This document shows positions 45,700 to 56,983 of a stretch of DNA of 64,000 nt, piece by piece. The DNA lies in assembly GCF_051348905.1 (NCBI RefSeq), contig NC_135236.1, positions 667,340,389 through 667,404,388 of the forward strand, given 5' to 3'. The position numbers were made by a program, and so were the translations under genes. The stretch's first letter is position 1. Each line of letters begins with the position of its first letter. The notes beneath the pieces are model-generated. The model was given only the letters and a program-made list of their open reading frames with translations. It had not been told where the DNA came from and did no database searches. This stretch comes from Ranitomeya variabilis. Taxonomy: Eukaryota; Chordata; Amphibia; Anura; Dendrobatidae.

Positions 45700-46170
45700 T
45701 TTACTTTTATGGTTCTGAAAAATGCTGGCCAGTGGACGCCATTGTTCTGAATTTGCGCGGAAGAAAATGACAAAAAGCCTAGAGGAACTATCAATTCTCA
45801 ATGCTATATAAAGATGCTGAAAGCTCGAACTTCCAGAATCGGGGCAGAGAAGAGGACATCTTTTTGCTTGAAATATGATAACGCCAAGCCCCATACCAAA
45901 CCACCGAGAACATTGCAAAATATGGCTGTAGAGTCCTACCACATCCACCGTATAGTCCAGATTTGGTGTCTTTGGACTCCAATTTCTTTGGTGGACTACG
46001 TAGGCAACATTTTCGAAAGATGCTCTCATTGTAGGTTTAGAAAAGTGGATTCCTCTGATGGTTCAGATTTTTACTACCGCGGCATGCAGGCTGTTTTTCA
46101 TTGCTGGCGATAATGTATAACCTCTGGTGGTGACATGGTGGAGCTGACATCTTGCTCTATTCAACTACAT
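45700..46170 (+). mobile_element. Mariner transposase fragment (unit D)
   Basis: The best preserved copy of the catalytic stretch: MLKARTSRIGAEKRTSF, then YDNAKPHT, and a C-terminal DFYYRGMQAVFHCWR. Still interrupted and without 5' end. Confidence 0.75.
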
Positions 46171-46717
46171 TCTTATGCTCTCTCCATCTGTTGAAGTTTC
46201 CACTTTAATAAACAGGAGGCAGTACTTTCGGATCAACCCACCTACATGGCTTTTACTCCCTCTTCCCTTATGGTGATTCTCTAAAAACACGAAGTTAAAA
46301 CCTGCAGCTGCATCCCCCTCCTCCAGGGTCCACTATTTACCATTTATGCTAGTTGGACTTTTTGGGATGTTCTTCAGTCTGCAGGAAGGAAATGGGGAAC
46401 CTACAAGCTCCTGGAAGATGAGGAAGATAATGCTGCAGCCTTATAAGACATAATACAAAACTTCGTGTTCTACGGATTTATAAAAAAAATTCATATTGAT
46501 AGATACCTTTTAATATTGCACCCTCCTTTATCATGGAGCTCTGATGGTAAAATGTTGGCAGTAGCCTCAATGTCTGAGCATTTTCCTCCTTCAGTGCAAA
46601 TGAAGGGACGGTGAGTAAAGAGAAGCTAAAGTCCTGTGCGCACACATCAGTATTACACAACACACCTTAGTTATGCAACCCTAGTAGTAAAATGTGTTAC
46701 TGAATGTTTTTGTATTA

Positions 46718-47079
46718 AAGGGATTGTCCACTACGGAACAATCCCTGCTAAATCAATTTAGGGTCCCATTTAAAATAAAAGAAAAGGATACTCTCCTCCC
46801 GCAGCGGCGCTTTACCTGCGTTGTGTGTGCAGCTATGTCGGCTGCAGCCATTTCTATTTCCTCAGAATGGACGTCCGCTGTAATGGATTAATGATGATGA
46901 GCTACTGCTAATCGGCGCCCACTGATTGGCTGCAGCAGACCCATTACACAACAATGTCATGTAACCCGCCAGGAAAAGTGGCTCTGACATCACTGGAACA
47001 GTGGCTCTTCTGGAGGTGAGCAGCCATTGTTTGTATTTTAAATGGGGCCCTAAAGTGACAAAGCTACTGGATAACCCCA
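46718..47079. mobile_element. Harbinger-like MITE (unit D)
   Basis: Counterpart of 23455-23811, with TTA on both sides. Confidence 0.55.
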
Positions 47080-47182
47080 TTAAGGAATATTTATGCTATA
47101 TGACAATATAGAAAAAGTACCTCATACTTTTATTTCCAGATTGTAAAATCATAATTACATCCAAGGACTGTCCATAAAAGAT

Positions 47183-48062
47183 ACTAAAAATGAGAGCCGT
47201 GCGCACCACTATAGAAGGTGCCAGGGTAGGTTCCCACACCATTAGTAATAATAATAAGAAACCCGTCACTCAACTTAAAGTGATCAATCTGGTGATTTAA
47301 TATGATTCACTGTAGGGGTCAAACAAAACGTTTCGATCTTATATCAGACCTTCTTCAGTTACTACAAAATAATAAAGAACAAACAAAATACAAAGAAAGT
47401 ATGTACATTAAATGCAAGATATATGGTCAAATGTTATAAAAATACGGAATAAGATACATGCCGATACCACAGTAGCTTTTGCCATAAGTATCATCCAAAT
47501 GACATAGGACTATAAAAAGGAAACCTCAAATAAAGAGATGGTAATGCAAGGGCCAGTATTGTGGGGCCAGAAGTATAAAGGTGGTAATAAACGTGGGATG
47601 GCGCCTACCAAATTGCAGTGTTTCTTTAGGTTCGGTAGTACCAATAGGTGCAGTAGTGAATTATTGGATCTATGGTGAAAAAACGCTGCGGTTCAAAAAT
47701 AGGGAAATAAAGTAATAGTGTGGTGCATAAAAGGAAGAAGTCACATACCGAAAGGACTTTGTGTCCTGGATTAAGAAATAAGGAAATGGAGCCTGCAAAG
47801 AGGCGCAACCTGTTATAATTTACAGCTCACCAAATAGTTCAAACCGTTCAATAGCGGTGGTGGTAGAAGACCGGCAGGGTTTACTAACCTGTTTCGCTAA
47901 TTACCAAAGCATGTGGTGTGCCGCAGTGGCTTAGGAAGGACGCGGTGTCCGCTGCTAGTCCTGTGAATGAACGTGTGGTCCGTATGTATAAAAGGGAAAG
48001 GGGGGGCCGAAGCATCGCTGATCGGCATGAGGGGCCGGATGTCACGTACCGGTAGACGGTTG
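47183..48062 (-). mobile_element. Penelope-like terminal region, left part
   Basis: Unit D leaves the shared sequence at CCATAAAAGAT|ACTAAAAATG. On minus, 47327-47360 reads CTGAAGA, a GGTCT/AGATC hairpin, then GAAACG: the order and spacing of hammerhead core segments. This region precedes the LTR at 48063 and resumes after it (50952), in line with one larger Penelope-like complex. Confidence 0.45.
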
Positions 48063-49058
48063 TGTGCAGCGCCCCAGGGTCCTGGTCATTGCAGTAATGT
48101 CATTTTCCTCTAGGGGAGAGTGATATTACATTTGGAGGCAAAGAAGGATAACTGCATCCAGGTATCACAAACATACACCACATTTCACACTCCAGGCCAC
48201 CAGGGGAAGTTCCTGACCCTATTTACTAAGTCACTCCCACACATAGGTAAAACTGGTAGTCTGTAGGGAAAGTTAGTCAGTTCCAGACAGGAGTTGGTTG
48301 CTGACTGAGCTCAGCTGAGTTAGTTCCAAACAGTAGTCTGAGGAGGACGAGGGTCCAAGGAGCTGTGCAGGCCCTCAGAGCTGCAGCTTCCAGAAGGAGA
48401 CATCTTGAAGGAGAACTGTATTGTAGCGAGCATGAAGGAAGTTATAGCAAAGGAGAGGATACCAGAAGGAGACCAGCCCCACACAGGCTGCCTCCTGAGG
48501 TGCAGAATCCCTGTAGCCAGAACACCGAGGGAGTAAGGATCTCTATGCTTTGCTCCAGAGACTGGCAGGAGAGCTAATTACACGTTACCTGCCCGCACCT
48601 ATACCCAGGAGGCACGGTGGCAACTCTCAGAGGCCGGGGCATGCTAGAGTCCCTGTAAAATGCCTCAAGCCACCAGTCATACGGGTTTTGTCCTTTCCGA
48701 CCACGGGGGACAGAGAGAGAGAGACTTAACAACTGTGAGGACCTTAGGTGAAGCGATAGGCAGTAAGGACCTACAACAAGACAGCGCAAGGGAAGGCTAC
48801 TGATTTCCACCTGGATAAGGGGACTCTGGACTTTCCTCCACACCGGCCGGACTCTGCCTGCCCTGTGATCTGGTGCCCTGGACTGTGGATGCTGAAGTCT
48901 TCAGTAAAGGTAAAGAGACTGCAACCTTGTGTCCTCGTTCTTCACTGCGCCATTCACCATTCACCATCTACATACTGGGAAGCCCTGGGGACATACTTCA
49001 CCTGTGGGAAGGTATACCATCTAGCTGCCATAACATCACACCAGCGGACCCCTTAAAG

Positions 49059-50744
49059 GTGCATACTAAAACCCTATGTGGCAAATTAATCTATACCTAT
49101 GCCTATGGTAGATATTTTAGTTGTATTCATCTTTACCTAGTTTAGATTTTTTTTACAGTTTCATTTTCTTAATTTAGTTTTCCTTTTCACTTCACTCTAT
49201 TTGAAGCAGAGTAACCAATTTATATACTTACTAGATGGTGGCCCGATTCTAACGCATTGGGTATTCTAGAATATGTATGCATAGTGTATAGCACATGCCA
49301 CGCAGTACATTGCGCAGACCACGTAGTATATTGCGCAGCCCATGTTGTACATTGCGCAGCCCACGTTGTATATTGCGCAGCCCACGTTGTATATTGCGCA
49401 GCCAACGTAGTATATTGCGCAGCCCACGTAGTATATTGCGCAGCCCACGTTGTACATTGCGCAGCCTATGTTGTACATTGCGCAGCCAACATTGTACATT
49501 GCGCAGCCCACGTTGTAAATTGCGCAGCCCACATTGTACATTGTGCAGCCCACGTTGTACATTGCGCAGCCCACATAGTATATTGCGCAGCCCACGTTGT
49601 ATATTGTGCAGCCCACGTTGCATATTGCGCAGCTCACGTTGTATATTGCGCAGCCCACGTAGTATATTGCGCAGCCCACATAGTATATTGCGCAGCCCAC
49701 GTTGTATATTGCGCAGCCCACGTTGTATATTGCGCAGGCCACGTTGTATAGTCACGTAGTATACTGCCCAGCCACGAAGTATATAGCATAGCCCACGTAG
49801 TATATTGCCCAGGCCACATAGTATATTGCGCAGCCCACGTAGTATATTGCGCAGCCCACGTTGTATATTGCGCAGGCCACGTTGTATAGTCACGTAGTAT
49901 ATTGCCCAGCCACGTAGTATATAGCACAGCCCACGTAGTATATTGCCCAGGCCACATAGTATATTGCGCAGCCCACGTAGTATATTGCGCAGCCCACGTA
50001 TATTGCGCAGCGCACGTTGTATATTGCGCAGCCCACTTATATTGCGCAGCGCACATATATTGCGCAGCCCACGTTGTATATTGCGCAGGCCACGTTGTAT
50101 AGTCACGTAGTATATTGCTCAGCCACGTAGTATATAGCACAGCCCACGTAGTATATTGCCCAGCCCACGGAGTATATTGCACAGCCCATGGAGTATATTG
50201 CCCAGCCCACGCAGTATATAACAATGTGGGCATCATATCCCTGTTAAAAAAAGAAATAAAATAAAAAAGAGTTATATACTTACCTTCCGGCGAAGCGGTT
50301 ACCGACGCTGCTGGTGCGCTCCGGTCCCAAAAGTGCATTGCGGTCTCGCGAGATGATGACGTAGCGGTCTCGCGTCATCATAGCAATATGGCAGCACATA
50401 AAGACTGAATCCCTAAAAAGATCTTGATGAAACTGAGAAGATAACCTTGTTGCACTAATATGAACTTATTCCAATAAAAAAAACCGGAGCTTAAAACTTA
50501 TTCAGTTTCCAAAAAAGTTAACCCCTTCATTCACGTATAGCAACTTTATGTCAAATAAATACATAAGTAAATAAATTGGTTACTCTGCTTCAAATAGAGT
50601 GTAGTGGAAAGGAAAACTAAATTAAGAAAATGAAACTGTAAAAAAAAAATCTAAAATAGGCATAGGTATAGATGAATACGACTAAAATATCTACCATAGT
50701 CATAGGTATAGATTAATTTGCCACACAGGGTTTTAGTATTTTCC
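49059..50744. mobile_element. Long-TIR fold-back (Mutator-like?) in the LTR
   Basis: Arms of about 165 bp (49063-49225 and 50573-50738; ATACTAAAACCC, then GTGGCAAATTAATCTATACC) face each other, with CCCCTTAAAG on both sides (49049-49058, 50745-50754). A 9-10-bp target and long TIRs suggest a MULE-type element. It contains the 21-bp minisatellite. A frog repeat with CTAGATGGTGGCCCGATTCT starts near 49229 and may be a further nested insertion. Confidence 0.5.
49283..50220. repeat. 21-bp minisatellite with higher-order structure
   Basis: About 44 copies of GTATATTGCGCAGCCCACGT-type 21-mers. In its second half, blocks with a shortened GTATAGTCACGTAGTATA variant recur near 49745, 49885 and 50100, forming a higher-order repeat. 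The 7-residue-periodic ORFs in both directions are by-products. Confidence 0.9.
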
Positions 50745-50951
50745 CCCCTTAAAGCAGCGTCGGTCACCCTGACCGAATACCACAGGTCGCGTCACGAACT
50801 TTCCCCTTTAAAGACCTTTCCCCCCTTTTACACGGACGTCCCAGGGCCACGGACCGGGTCAGCCACCGTGACATCCCCCTGTGAACTGAAGGACCCGGTA
50901 CCGAGCACCCCACAGCCCCATGGGGGTGATCCATGTGCGTTCCACAAGTTG

Positions 50952-51269
50952 CTGAAGCGTTCCACTACTACGGGTAGCGCTCCGGTTCACAGTTGTGAGG
51001 CGAAGAGCGGAAAATAACTGATCCAGCGGTGCATTCCACGCCGTATAGATATTTAAAGGCCAGTGTAGATCTGCGGTGCAGTATATTGTATAGAGGGAGG
51101 CAAGGGTGAATCTAAGATGAATAATGTTATTGTGCAAGGTATAATGTGCACGTGAACAGGGGTGCAGACGCAGCAGACCAGAGTATGAAGGTGGTTATAT
51201 CCTTAGTAAAGGCGACTCTAGGAGAAAGGGAGAAAATAACATATTCGCTGAAGTATATTCAAAGTAACA
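50952..51269. other. Penelope-like complex, middle spacer
   Basis: Sequence resumes after the LTR with no recognisable gene and leads into the inverted arm at 51270. Confidence 0.35.
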
Positions 51270-52155
51270 TTCTATACTCAATAGCTGCAGCTGGAGAGAT
51301 ATGTCTACATAAATCCATGGATAAATGGAAACATAAACCTGTAAGGACAATATAAGCAGTACAATGTTGCATACAGAAATGTAAGGATATAGACATGCAG
51401 AAACATTATAGGAGAGCATTTCAGTATAGTATTCAACATTAGTACCATTAATTAAAAGGGAACGTCCTGGTTCTATGAGGTGCTACATAAATGATAGCAG
51501 ATCATACTCCCTATTTAAGTTTAACACAGTGCAATAATGTACAGAAGGGCCCTGGTATCTAACACCCACTAACTGGTAAGATGTACAAAATCCGTGGCTT
51601 TTTCACCTGTGACACCTCTTTTGCCGAATACGCAATTAAATGCCCCTACAGGTTATTATACGTGGGTGAGACAACACAATCCGTAAAGGATCGGATTTCT
51701 AAGCATAAAAGCACCATTCGGTGCAAGAATATGCTACTCCCCACCCCTTACCATTCCATCACCATGGGACACAAAATAACCCAACTGAAATTTCAGATCC
51801 TTGAACAGATTCCACAGTCCAAGAGAGGAGGTGACCGTATTAAACAACTGAAACGACGGGAGGCCTTTTGGATACATACCCTAGACACTCTATCTCCAAA
51901 GGGCCTCATTAGGGAGTATGATCTGCTATCATTTATGTAGCACCTCATAGAACCAGGACGTTCCCTTTTAATTAATGGCACTAATGTTGAATACTATACT
52001 GAAATGCTCTCCTATAATGTTTTTGCATGTCTATATCCTTACATTTCTGTATGCAACATTGTACTGCTTATATTGTCCTTACAGGTTTATGTTTCCATTT
52101 ATCCATGGATTTATGTATACATATCTCTCCAGCTGTAGCTATTGAGTATAGAATT
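51270..52155 (+). mobile_element. Penelope-like element 3' end with inverted arms
   Basis: Two nearly identical arms of about 245 bp (51270-51512 and 51911-52155) face each other. The right arm contains the end of the GIY-YIG ORF and its 3' UTR, and the left arm is an inverted copy of the same. Inverted partial copies are typical of Penelope-like retroelements. The few mismatches between arms suggest a fairly young insertion or arm conversion. Confidence 0.7.
51581..51940 (+). CDS. GIY-YIG endonuclease domain of a Penelope-like element
   Basis: A 119-codon frame encodes the C-terminal endonuclease of a Penelope-like retroelement: FTCDTSFAEYAIKCP, LLYVGETT (the GIY...YIG segment), DRISKHKSTIRC (conserved Arg/His/Lys), GGDRIKQLKRREAFWIHTLD with the catalytic Glu, and an end in LIREYDLLSFM. 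No reverse transcriptase precedes it here, so it is a 5'-truncated copy and not an independent gene. In intact elements this domain nicks target DNA for primed reverse transcription. Confidence 0.75.
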   Translation: MYKIRGFFTCDTSFAEYAIKCPYRLLYVGETTQSVKDRISKHKSTIRCKNMLLPTPYHSITMGHKITQLKFQILEQIPQSKRGGDRIKQLKRREAFWIHTLDTLSPKGLIREYDLLSFM

Positions 52156-52500
52156 TTGGAAACTAGACGCCCTAAGGAACTTATCTAGATGCATAGTGAG
52201 CACTTTAAACCCCCAGGTGCTTCACAAATTGATCCGTAAAAATGAAAAAGTACTTTTTTTTCACAAAAAAAATCTTTTAGCCTCAATTTTTTCATTTTCA
52301 CATGGGCAACAGGATAAAATGAATCCTAAAATTTGTTGGGCAATTTCTCCTGAGTAGGCCGATACCTCATATGTGGGGGTAAACCACTGTTTGGGTGCAC
52401 GGCAAGGCTCGGAAGGGAAGGAGCGCCATTTGACTTTTTGAATGCAAAATTAGCTCCAATCGTTAGCGGACACCATGTCGCGTTTGGAGAGCCCCTGTGT
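52156..52500. repeat. Fragment of a dispersed frog repeat
   Basis: Blocks GGGCAATTTCTCCTGAGTA, CCGATACCTCATATGTGGGG, GCGCCATTTGACTTTTTGAA and CACCATGTCGCGTTTGGAGA form a recognisable, very common frog dispersed repeat of unknown class. No gene. Confidence 0.5.
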
Positions 52501-53005
52501 GCCTAAACATTGGAGCATTTTTAATAAATTTGCAAACATTTTGACATTTCTGTTTTTTTTTTCAGTCAAGATGAGGTGCAGGGTGTACATTAATGAGAAA
52601 AAAATGAACTTTTTTGAATTTACCAAATGGCTGCAATTAAACGTTCATCAGCTCACCCTTGAATTGTCCACAGCAGGTGCAGTTATCCACGAAGGTGCAT
52701 GGAATAACGTTCAAACCCACATGGAAAGTAAATCCATAATTAACCAGCACATCTTCTTGATAATAAAAAACTTTTACTTTATTCAAATCCTCTTAAAAAC
52801 ATTGTTGGAGATCAAGACAGAATGGGATAGCTAGTCTCACATGAGAATAAAACTTAACTCGTTTTGACCCATGTGTGGGTTCTAATCATGATTATCATTG
52901 ATCTCCAACAATATTTTTAAGAGGATTTAAATAAAGTAAAAGTTTTTTTTATTATCAAGAAGATGTGCTGGATCATTATGGATTTACTTTCCATACCCAC
53001 TGTAT
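52501..53005. mobile_element. Tc1-like right end with fold-back (unit D)
   Basis: Starts inside the Tc1-like end at AATAAATTTGCAAACATTTT. The fold-back occupies 52722-52992, with the most degenerate core of the four (GGGTCAAAACGAG on minus). Confidence 0.6.
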
Positions 53006-53073
53006 GTTCCACGACATAGAGGCATGCAACTGTCATTAAGGGGTTAATGAAATGGGTGTAACAATAAGGGGTG

Positions 53074-53112
53074 AGGTAAGTTCAGTTTCATTTCTTCCTT
53101 CTTCCCTCAGTC
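53074..53112 (+). promoter_or_regulatory. TRIM copy 4: 3' splice site and IRF-like site
   Basis: AGTTTCATTTC at 53085-53095 and a pyrimidine tract ending TTCCCTCAG|TCATG. GAGGTAAGTTCAG precedes it, as in copy 1. Confidence 0.5.
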
Positions 53113-54720
53113 ATGTCGTCGTCTGCTATTCTGAGGGACGAGCTGCTGTGTTCCATCTGTTTATCTACATTTAAGGACCCTGTAATGCTGAGATGTGGAC
53201 ACAACTTCTGCCGGGTCTGTATTGGTCGTGTGCTGGATACACAGGACGGGTCTGGAGTTTATTCCTGTCCTGACTGCAGAGAAGAGTTTCAGCAGTGGCC
53301 GGCATTGACGAGGAACATAAATCTCCATAATGTCGCAGAACGTTTCCTGATTACTCAGCAAGAAAAAGAGGAGATCACCGGGATCTGCTGCACTTACTGT
53401 GTGGACTCTCCTGTACCTGCTGTTAGATCCTGTCTACACTGTGAGGCTTCTCTGTGTGATAAACACCTGAGGGTTCACAGCAAATCACCAGAACACGTCT
53501 TATCTGATCCCAGCACTTCTCTGGAGAAAAGGAAATGTTCTGTCCATAAGAAGGTCCAGATATATTACTGCACTGAGGACGCTGCTTTTATCTGTATTTA
53601 TTGTTCAGCAAGAGAACACCAGGGACATCGGTTTGAGCTGCTGGATGAGGCCTCTGAGAAGAGAAAGAAAAAACTGAGAAATGTTTTCCAGAAACTGACA
53701 ACAAAGAGAGAGGAGACTGAGGAAAGAGTCGGGAATCTGGAGGAACGAAGGAGAAAAGCTCAAGAAAAAGCAGCTGGAGAAGCCGAGAGAGTCACTGCCC
53801 TGTGTACAGACATCAGGAGACGGGTGGACGACCTGGAGAAGAAGCTCCTGAGTGAGATCTCCAGGCAGGAAAAGGAAGAGTCACTGTCACTGTCTGCTCT
53901 AATCCATCAGCTGGAAATAAAGAAGGACGAGCTGTCCAGGAAGATGAGACACATTGAGGAGCTGTGTAACATGACGGATCCACTGACTGTCTTACAGGAA
54001 CCAGACACCGGTGACTTGTGTGATCCTGAGGAGGAGGGAGGTGATGAGGACACAGGGGGACATGATGAGCAGCCCCATGATGGAGATGACCTGGATGTGG
54101 CTGTGATCTCACACACATTACACACATTATGTGACGTAATATCAGGTATAAGGAGCGGGATCTATGTGGAGGATCCTGCAGACATATTACTGGATGAAAC
54201 CACAGCTGCTAATAATCTCCTTATATCAGACGACCTGAAAACTGCAACCTGGACACGAGAGAAGCAGAAACGTCCAGAAACAGCAGAGAGATTCCAGGGT
54301 TATAATCAGGTGATGAGCAGGAGAGGATTTACCTCAGGACGACATTACTGGGATGTGGAGGGCAGTAGATCAGGGAATTGGATGGTAGGGATGTGTTATC
54401 CCAGTATAGTCAGGAGGGGGCGTCAGTCACTGATTGGAAATAATAACAAGTCCTGGAGTTTGGAGAGATATAATAATGAATATTCAGTGATACATGACTG
54501 GGAAGTGATCCGGTTACCTGACAAGATCTCCAGTGATAGAGTCAGGATATGTCTGGATTATGAGGCCGGGCAGTTGTCCTTTTATGAGCTGTATGACCCC
54601 ATCAGACACTTACACACCTTCACTGCCACCTTCTCCGAGCCCCTTCATGCTGCGTTACGTGTGTATTGGAGAAAGGTTAATGGCAGCTATATGGATAGCT
54701 GGGTGAGGATTACAGGATAG
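53113..54720 (+). CDS. TRIM25-like RING E3 ligase, array copy 4
   Basis: A complete 535-aa member and the most diverged at the N-terminus (MSSSAILRDELL). All RING ligands are kept. B-box 2 reads AAFICIYCSAREHQGH, with Phe replacing a non-ligand Cys. The coiled-coil start RFELLDEASEKRKKKLRNVF groups it with copy 3. SPRY-specific segments are GSRSGNWMVG, RRGRQSLIGNNNKSWSLERY, NNEYSVIHDWEVIRLP and the end GSYMDSWVRITG. The SPRY loops differ from every other copy. Intact and probably functional. Confidence 0.92.
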   Translation: MSSSAILRDELLCSICLSTFKDPVMLRCGHNFCRVCIGRVLDTQDGSGVYSCPDCREEFQQWPALTRNINLHNVAERFLITQQEKEEITGICCTYCVDSPVPAVRSCLHCEASLCDKHLRVHSKSPEHVLSDPSTSLEKRKCSVHKKVQIYYCTEDAAFICIYCSAREHQGHRFELLDEASEKRKKKLRNVFQKLTTKREETEERVGNLEERRRKAQEKAAGEAERVTALCTDIRRRVDDLEKKLLSEISRQEKEESLSLSALIHQLEIKKDELSRKMRHIEELCNMTDPLTVLQEPDTGDLCDPEEEGGDEDTGGHDEQPHDGDDLDVAVISHTLHTLCDVISGIRSGIYVEDPADILLDETTAANNLLISDDLKTATWTREKQKRPETAERFQGYNQVMSRRGFTSGRHYWDVEGSRSGNWMVGMCYPSIVRRGRQSLIGNNNKSWSLERYNNEYSVIHDWEVIRLPDKISSDRVRICLDYEAGQLSFYELYDPIRHLHTFTATFSEPLHAALRVYWRKVNGSYMDSWVRITG

Positions 54721-56092
54721 GAAATGACACCCTTTGAGGTCCTCGCTCACCATTGCAGTTGAGGACCGCACCGCATGCCTGTGCTCCTGATTTACAGTTT
54801 GGATTACCTTTGTGCCCTTGGATGATACAATCGGGGTCAGTTTTGCCTTTGTTCCATCATAGGAGGGCAGTTGCACTGAAACAGAACCAGAGATCAGGCA
54901 GCTTCCCACCATTGCTTACAAGTTCTATAGAAAAGAGCTTGATAGACGCAGCGGTGGTCGGTAACCTACGCACCAAGCTGTAAACAATAACATTCCTTGA
55001 TAATTTCTATAGGACACTTTCAGCTCCTTGCTTTTAAGGGCACATTGTAATTTTAACTATTTATAATGAGAATAAAACTTTAGGGTTAAGATACGGGGGG
55101 TTGTCCACCTTTAGGGACATTTTATTTCTTCTTAAATGCTTGTATTTAGGGTTAAAAATATATTTTTTCAAGTGGGTTTCATTAACGTTTTTGCACCGTT
55201 TGGCTTTGCTGTTTGTTTCCGTGCTCAACTTTGATTTTGTCTGTGATTACAAATCAGCTGAGAGGAGATCAGGAAAAGACATAAAAGAGCCACAAACTGT
55301 CCGAATGGGCTCACAGCCATAATAGTGCAGCGCAGAGACTATGGAGGGCAAAGGAAGGAAAGTTCCTTCCTACGATCATGTTCCTACAAGTAAGAAATGT
55401 TACATTTCTCAGGTGTCAGCACCAAAAACCACAATAGAAATCTACTCTGATTATTAAGTTTTTAATGTTTTTTATGTTTTATCTTTTTTTTATTTTTTTG
55501 GTGCAGATTTGATGTAGTTTTTATGTTGTATTTTTTAGTACTGAAACACTGGGATTGTACAAATGTTTTTTTTACATGAGTTATTTCAGGTTCCCAAAAG
55601 AAATCTAAAGGAAATAAAAGCACCGAAAATACACAATTCAACAGCGTCATATATAAATGTTTGGTCCATATGGATGTAACCGTAGAGCCGCGCTGGGTCC
55701 TCATGTGCAGTGAGGGGGTTATCAGATACTCATATGAGCCATCGTGCCTCAGTATATACTGCAGTATATAGTGTGTGCCATCGTACGATCCCAGGTTGGA
55801 GCAGGGGCTGGTTGGCAAATTTTCCCCTTGGGGGCAAGCACACGGTAGTGGCCATGAGCAGCGGCCATCTTTATTGTGTTAGCTCTGGCTGCTTTATAAG
55901 AGGTTACAAGAGTGTAATAAGATAAAGCCGGAGTAATGATGGGATGGTTGTGGTCGAATGTTGACTACATTTTCATCCCTTCTATCGGTGTCGGTGTGCC
56001 ACTGAGAGAGGTGTCTGGAACTAGTCGGCATGTGACCATAACTATACACATTCATACTTGCGATCAATATGCTGGGAATACAGAGGAATCCT
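54721..56092. other. TRIM copy 4 3' UTR and flank
   Basis: Homologous to 17797-19110. The poly(A) position of copies 1 and 2 is lost, and an AATAAA at 55071-55076 (AATAAG in the others) may replace it. The flank ends with the 13-bp L1 target ACAGAGGAATCCT at 56080-56092. Confidence 0.5.
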
Positions 56093-56384
56093 TCAAAAAC
56101 ACATATCGACCATTAGAATCCGCTTTAGAGGCAACTACCTGAGCCTGTAAAGACTTGTGCAATGCAATGCTGACTCCTTTAGACTTGGAGTCAGAGTTAC
56201 TGCCATGGAACCACTGTGTGTAGTATTTATGGTTAAGCTTAGGGATTCTGTCTGATCGGAAATGTGTCTCCTGCAGCAGAAGTATGTCAACCCATTTCTT
56301 ATGCATACCGTATAAAACCTTCGATCGCTTTTCAGGGACATTAAACCCCCTGACATTAAGCGAGCAGAGTTGTAGGCATGCCAT
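56093..56384 (-). pseudogene. L1 ORF2 fragment (endonuclease N-terminus)
   Basis: About 97 codons match the start of L1 ORF2 AP-endonuclease: LCSLNVRGFN with the catalytic Asn, DILLLQETHF with the catalytic Glu, and KGVSIALHKS. The frame runs into host flank at 56092, so reverse transcriptase is absent. Confidence 0.8.
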
Positions 56385-56983
56385 AGGAACTATCGGGCCT
56401 GCGGGTGGTACAATCAGGTCGGAAAGAAGTAGGAGGGGTGGAAAGTGGGGAAAAATAGAAACAGAGAAAGTAAAGCACCAAGGAAAGATAAAAAATCCAA
56501 CTCTACCCAGAAGGCCCATGACCCTGGTAACATAAACATTGTTAACGAACATAACAGCGGATCGTGGGCCAAGCACATTTGTCGAAATGAGCAGAGTCAT
56601 AACAAGCCCCCGAAGGGGCATCATCAAAAATCACATTTCAGGGGAAAGCGCAGCGTTGGCCAACATAGAATATCATTAGCACATTAATGCGGTAGTGCAA
56701 CAGTTGAGCACAGTACATGAGGAGTCAATTGAAGTAGGTGGACATTCATAGATAGTGCAAAATAAACCATGCTAGGAACCCCGCTCAGGAGTCACAGGTA
56801 GAATCAAATAGAAATGTCACTGCTACAAAACATGCGGCTCCAATCCATATACAATTAACAGGCTAAAGCAAAGTCACGACCAAGCCCCCTGTGGGAGTTC
56901 GGCAACATGGAGGGACAATGTAGGCGGCAAAAAAGCAAAAAGAGAAAAGGGGCGATAGTGATCATAAGGTCTGAATTAGGTGA

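Larger units (their letters stand above)
48063..50946. mobile_element. Solo LTR (Ty3/Gypsy-like) holding a long-TIR fold-back
   Basis: TGTGCAGCGCCCCAGG at the left and GTTCCACA at the right give TGTG...CACA ends, with GGTTG/AGTTG at the borders. Removing the nested element (49059-50744) leaves an LTR of about 1.2 kb whose last part (GGTCACCCTGACCGAATACC, GACCCGGTACCGAGCACCCC) matches 43720-43900. No retroelement coding sequence lies between. A fossil LTR. Confidence 0.6.

Noticed and set aside
49283-50220. Regular short repeats resembling a CRISPR array
   Set aside because: Direct tandem 21-mers without unique spacers in a vertebrate sequence; a minisatellite.
49249-50338. ORFs with 7-residue periodicity (YCAAHVV, RGLRNIL) on both strands
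   Set aside because: A 21-bp tandem repeat translates to heptapeptide repeats in any frame; no real protein.
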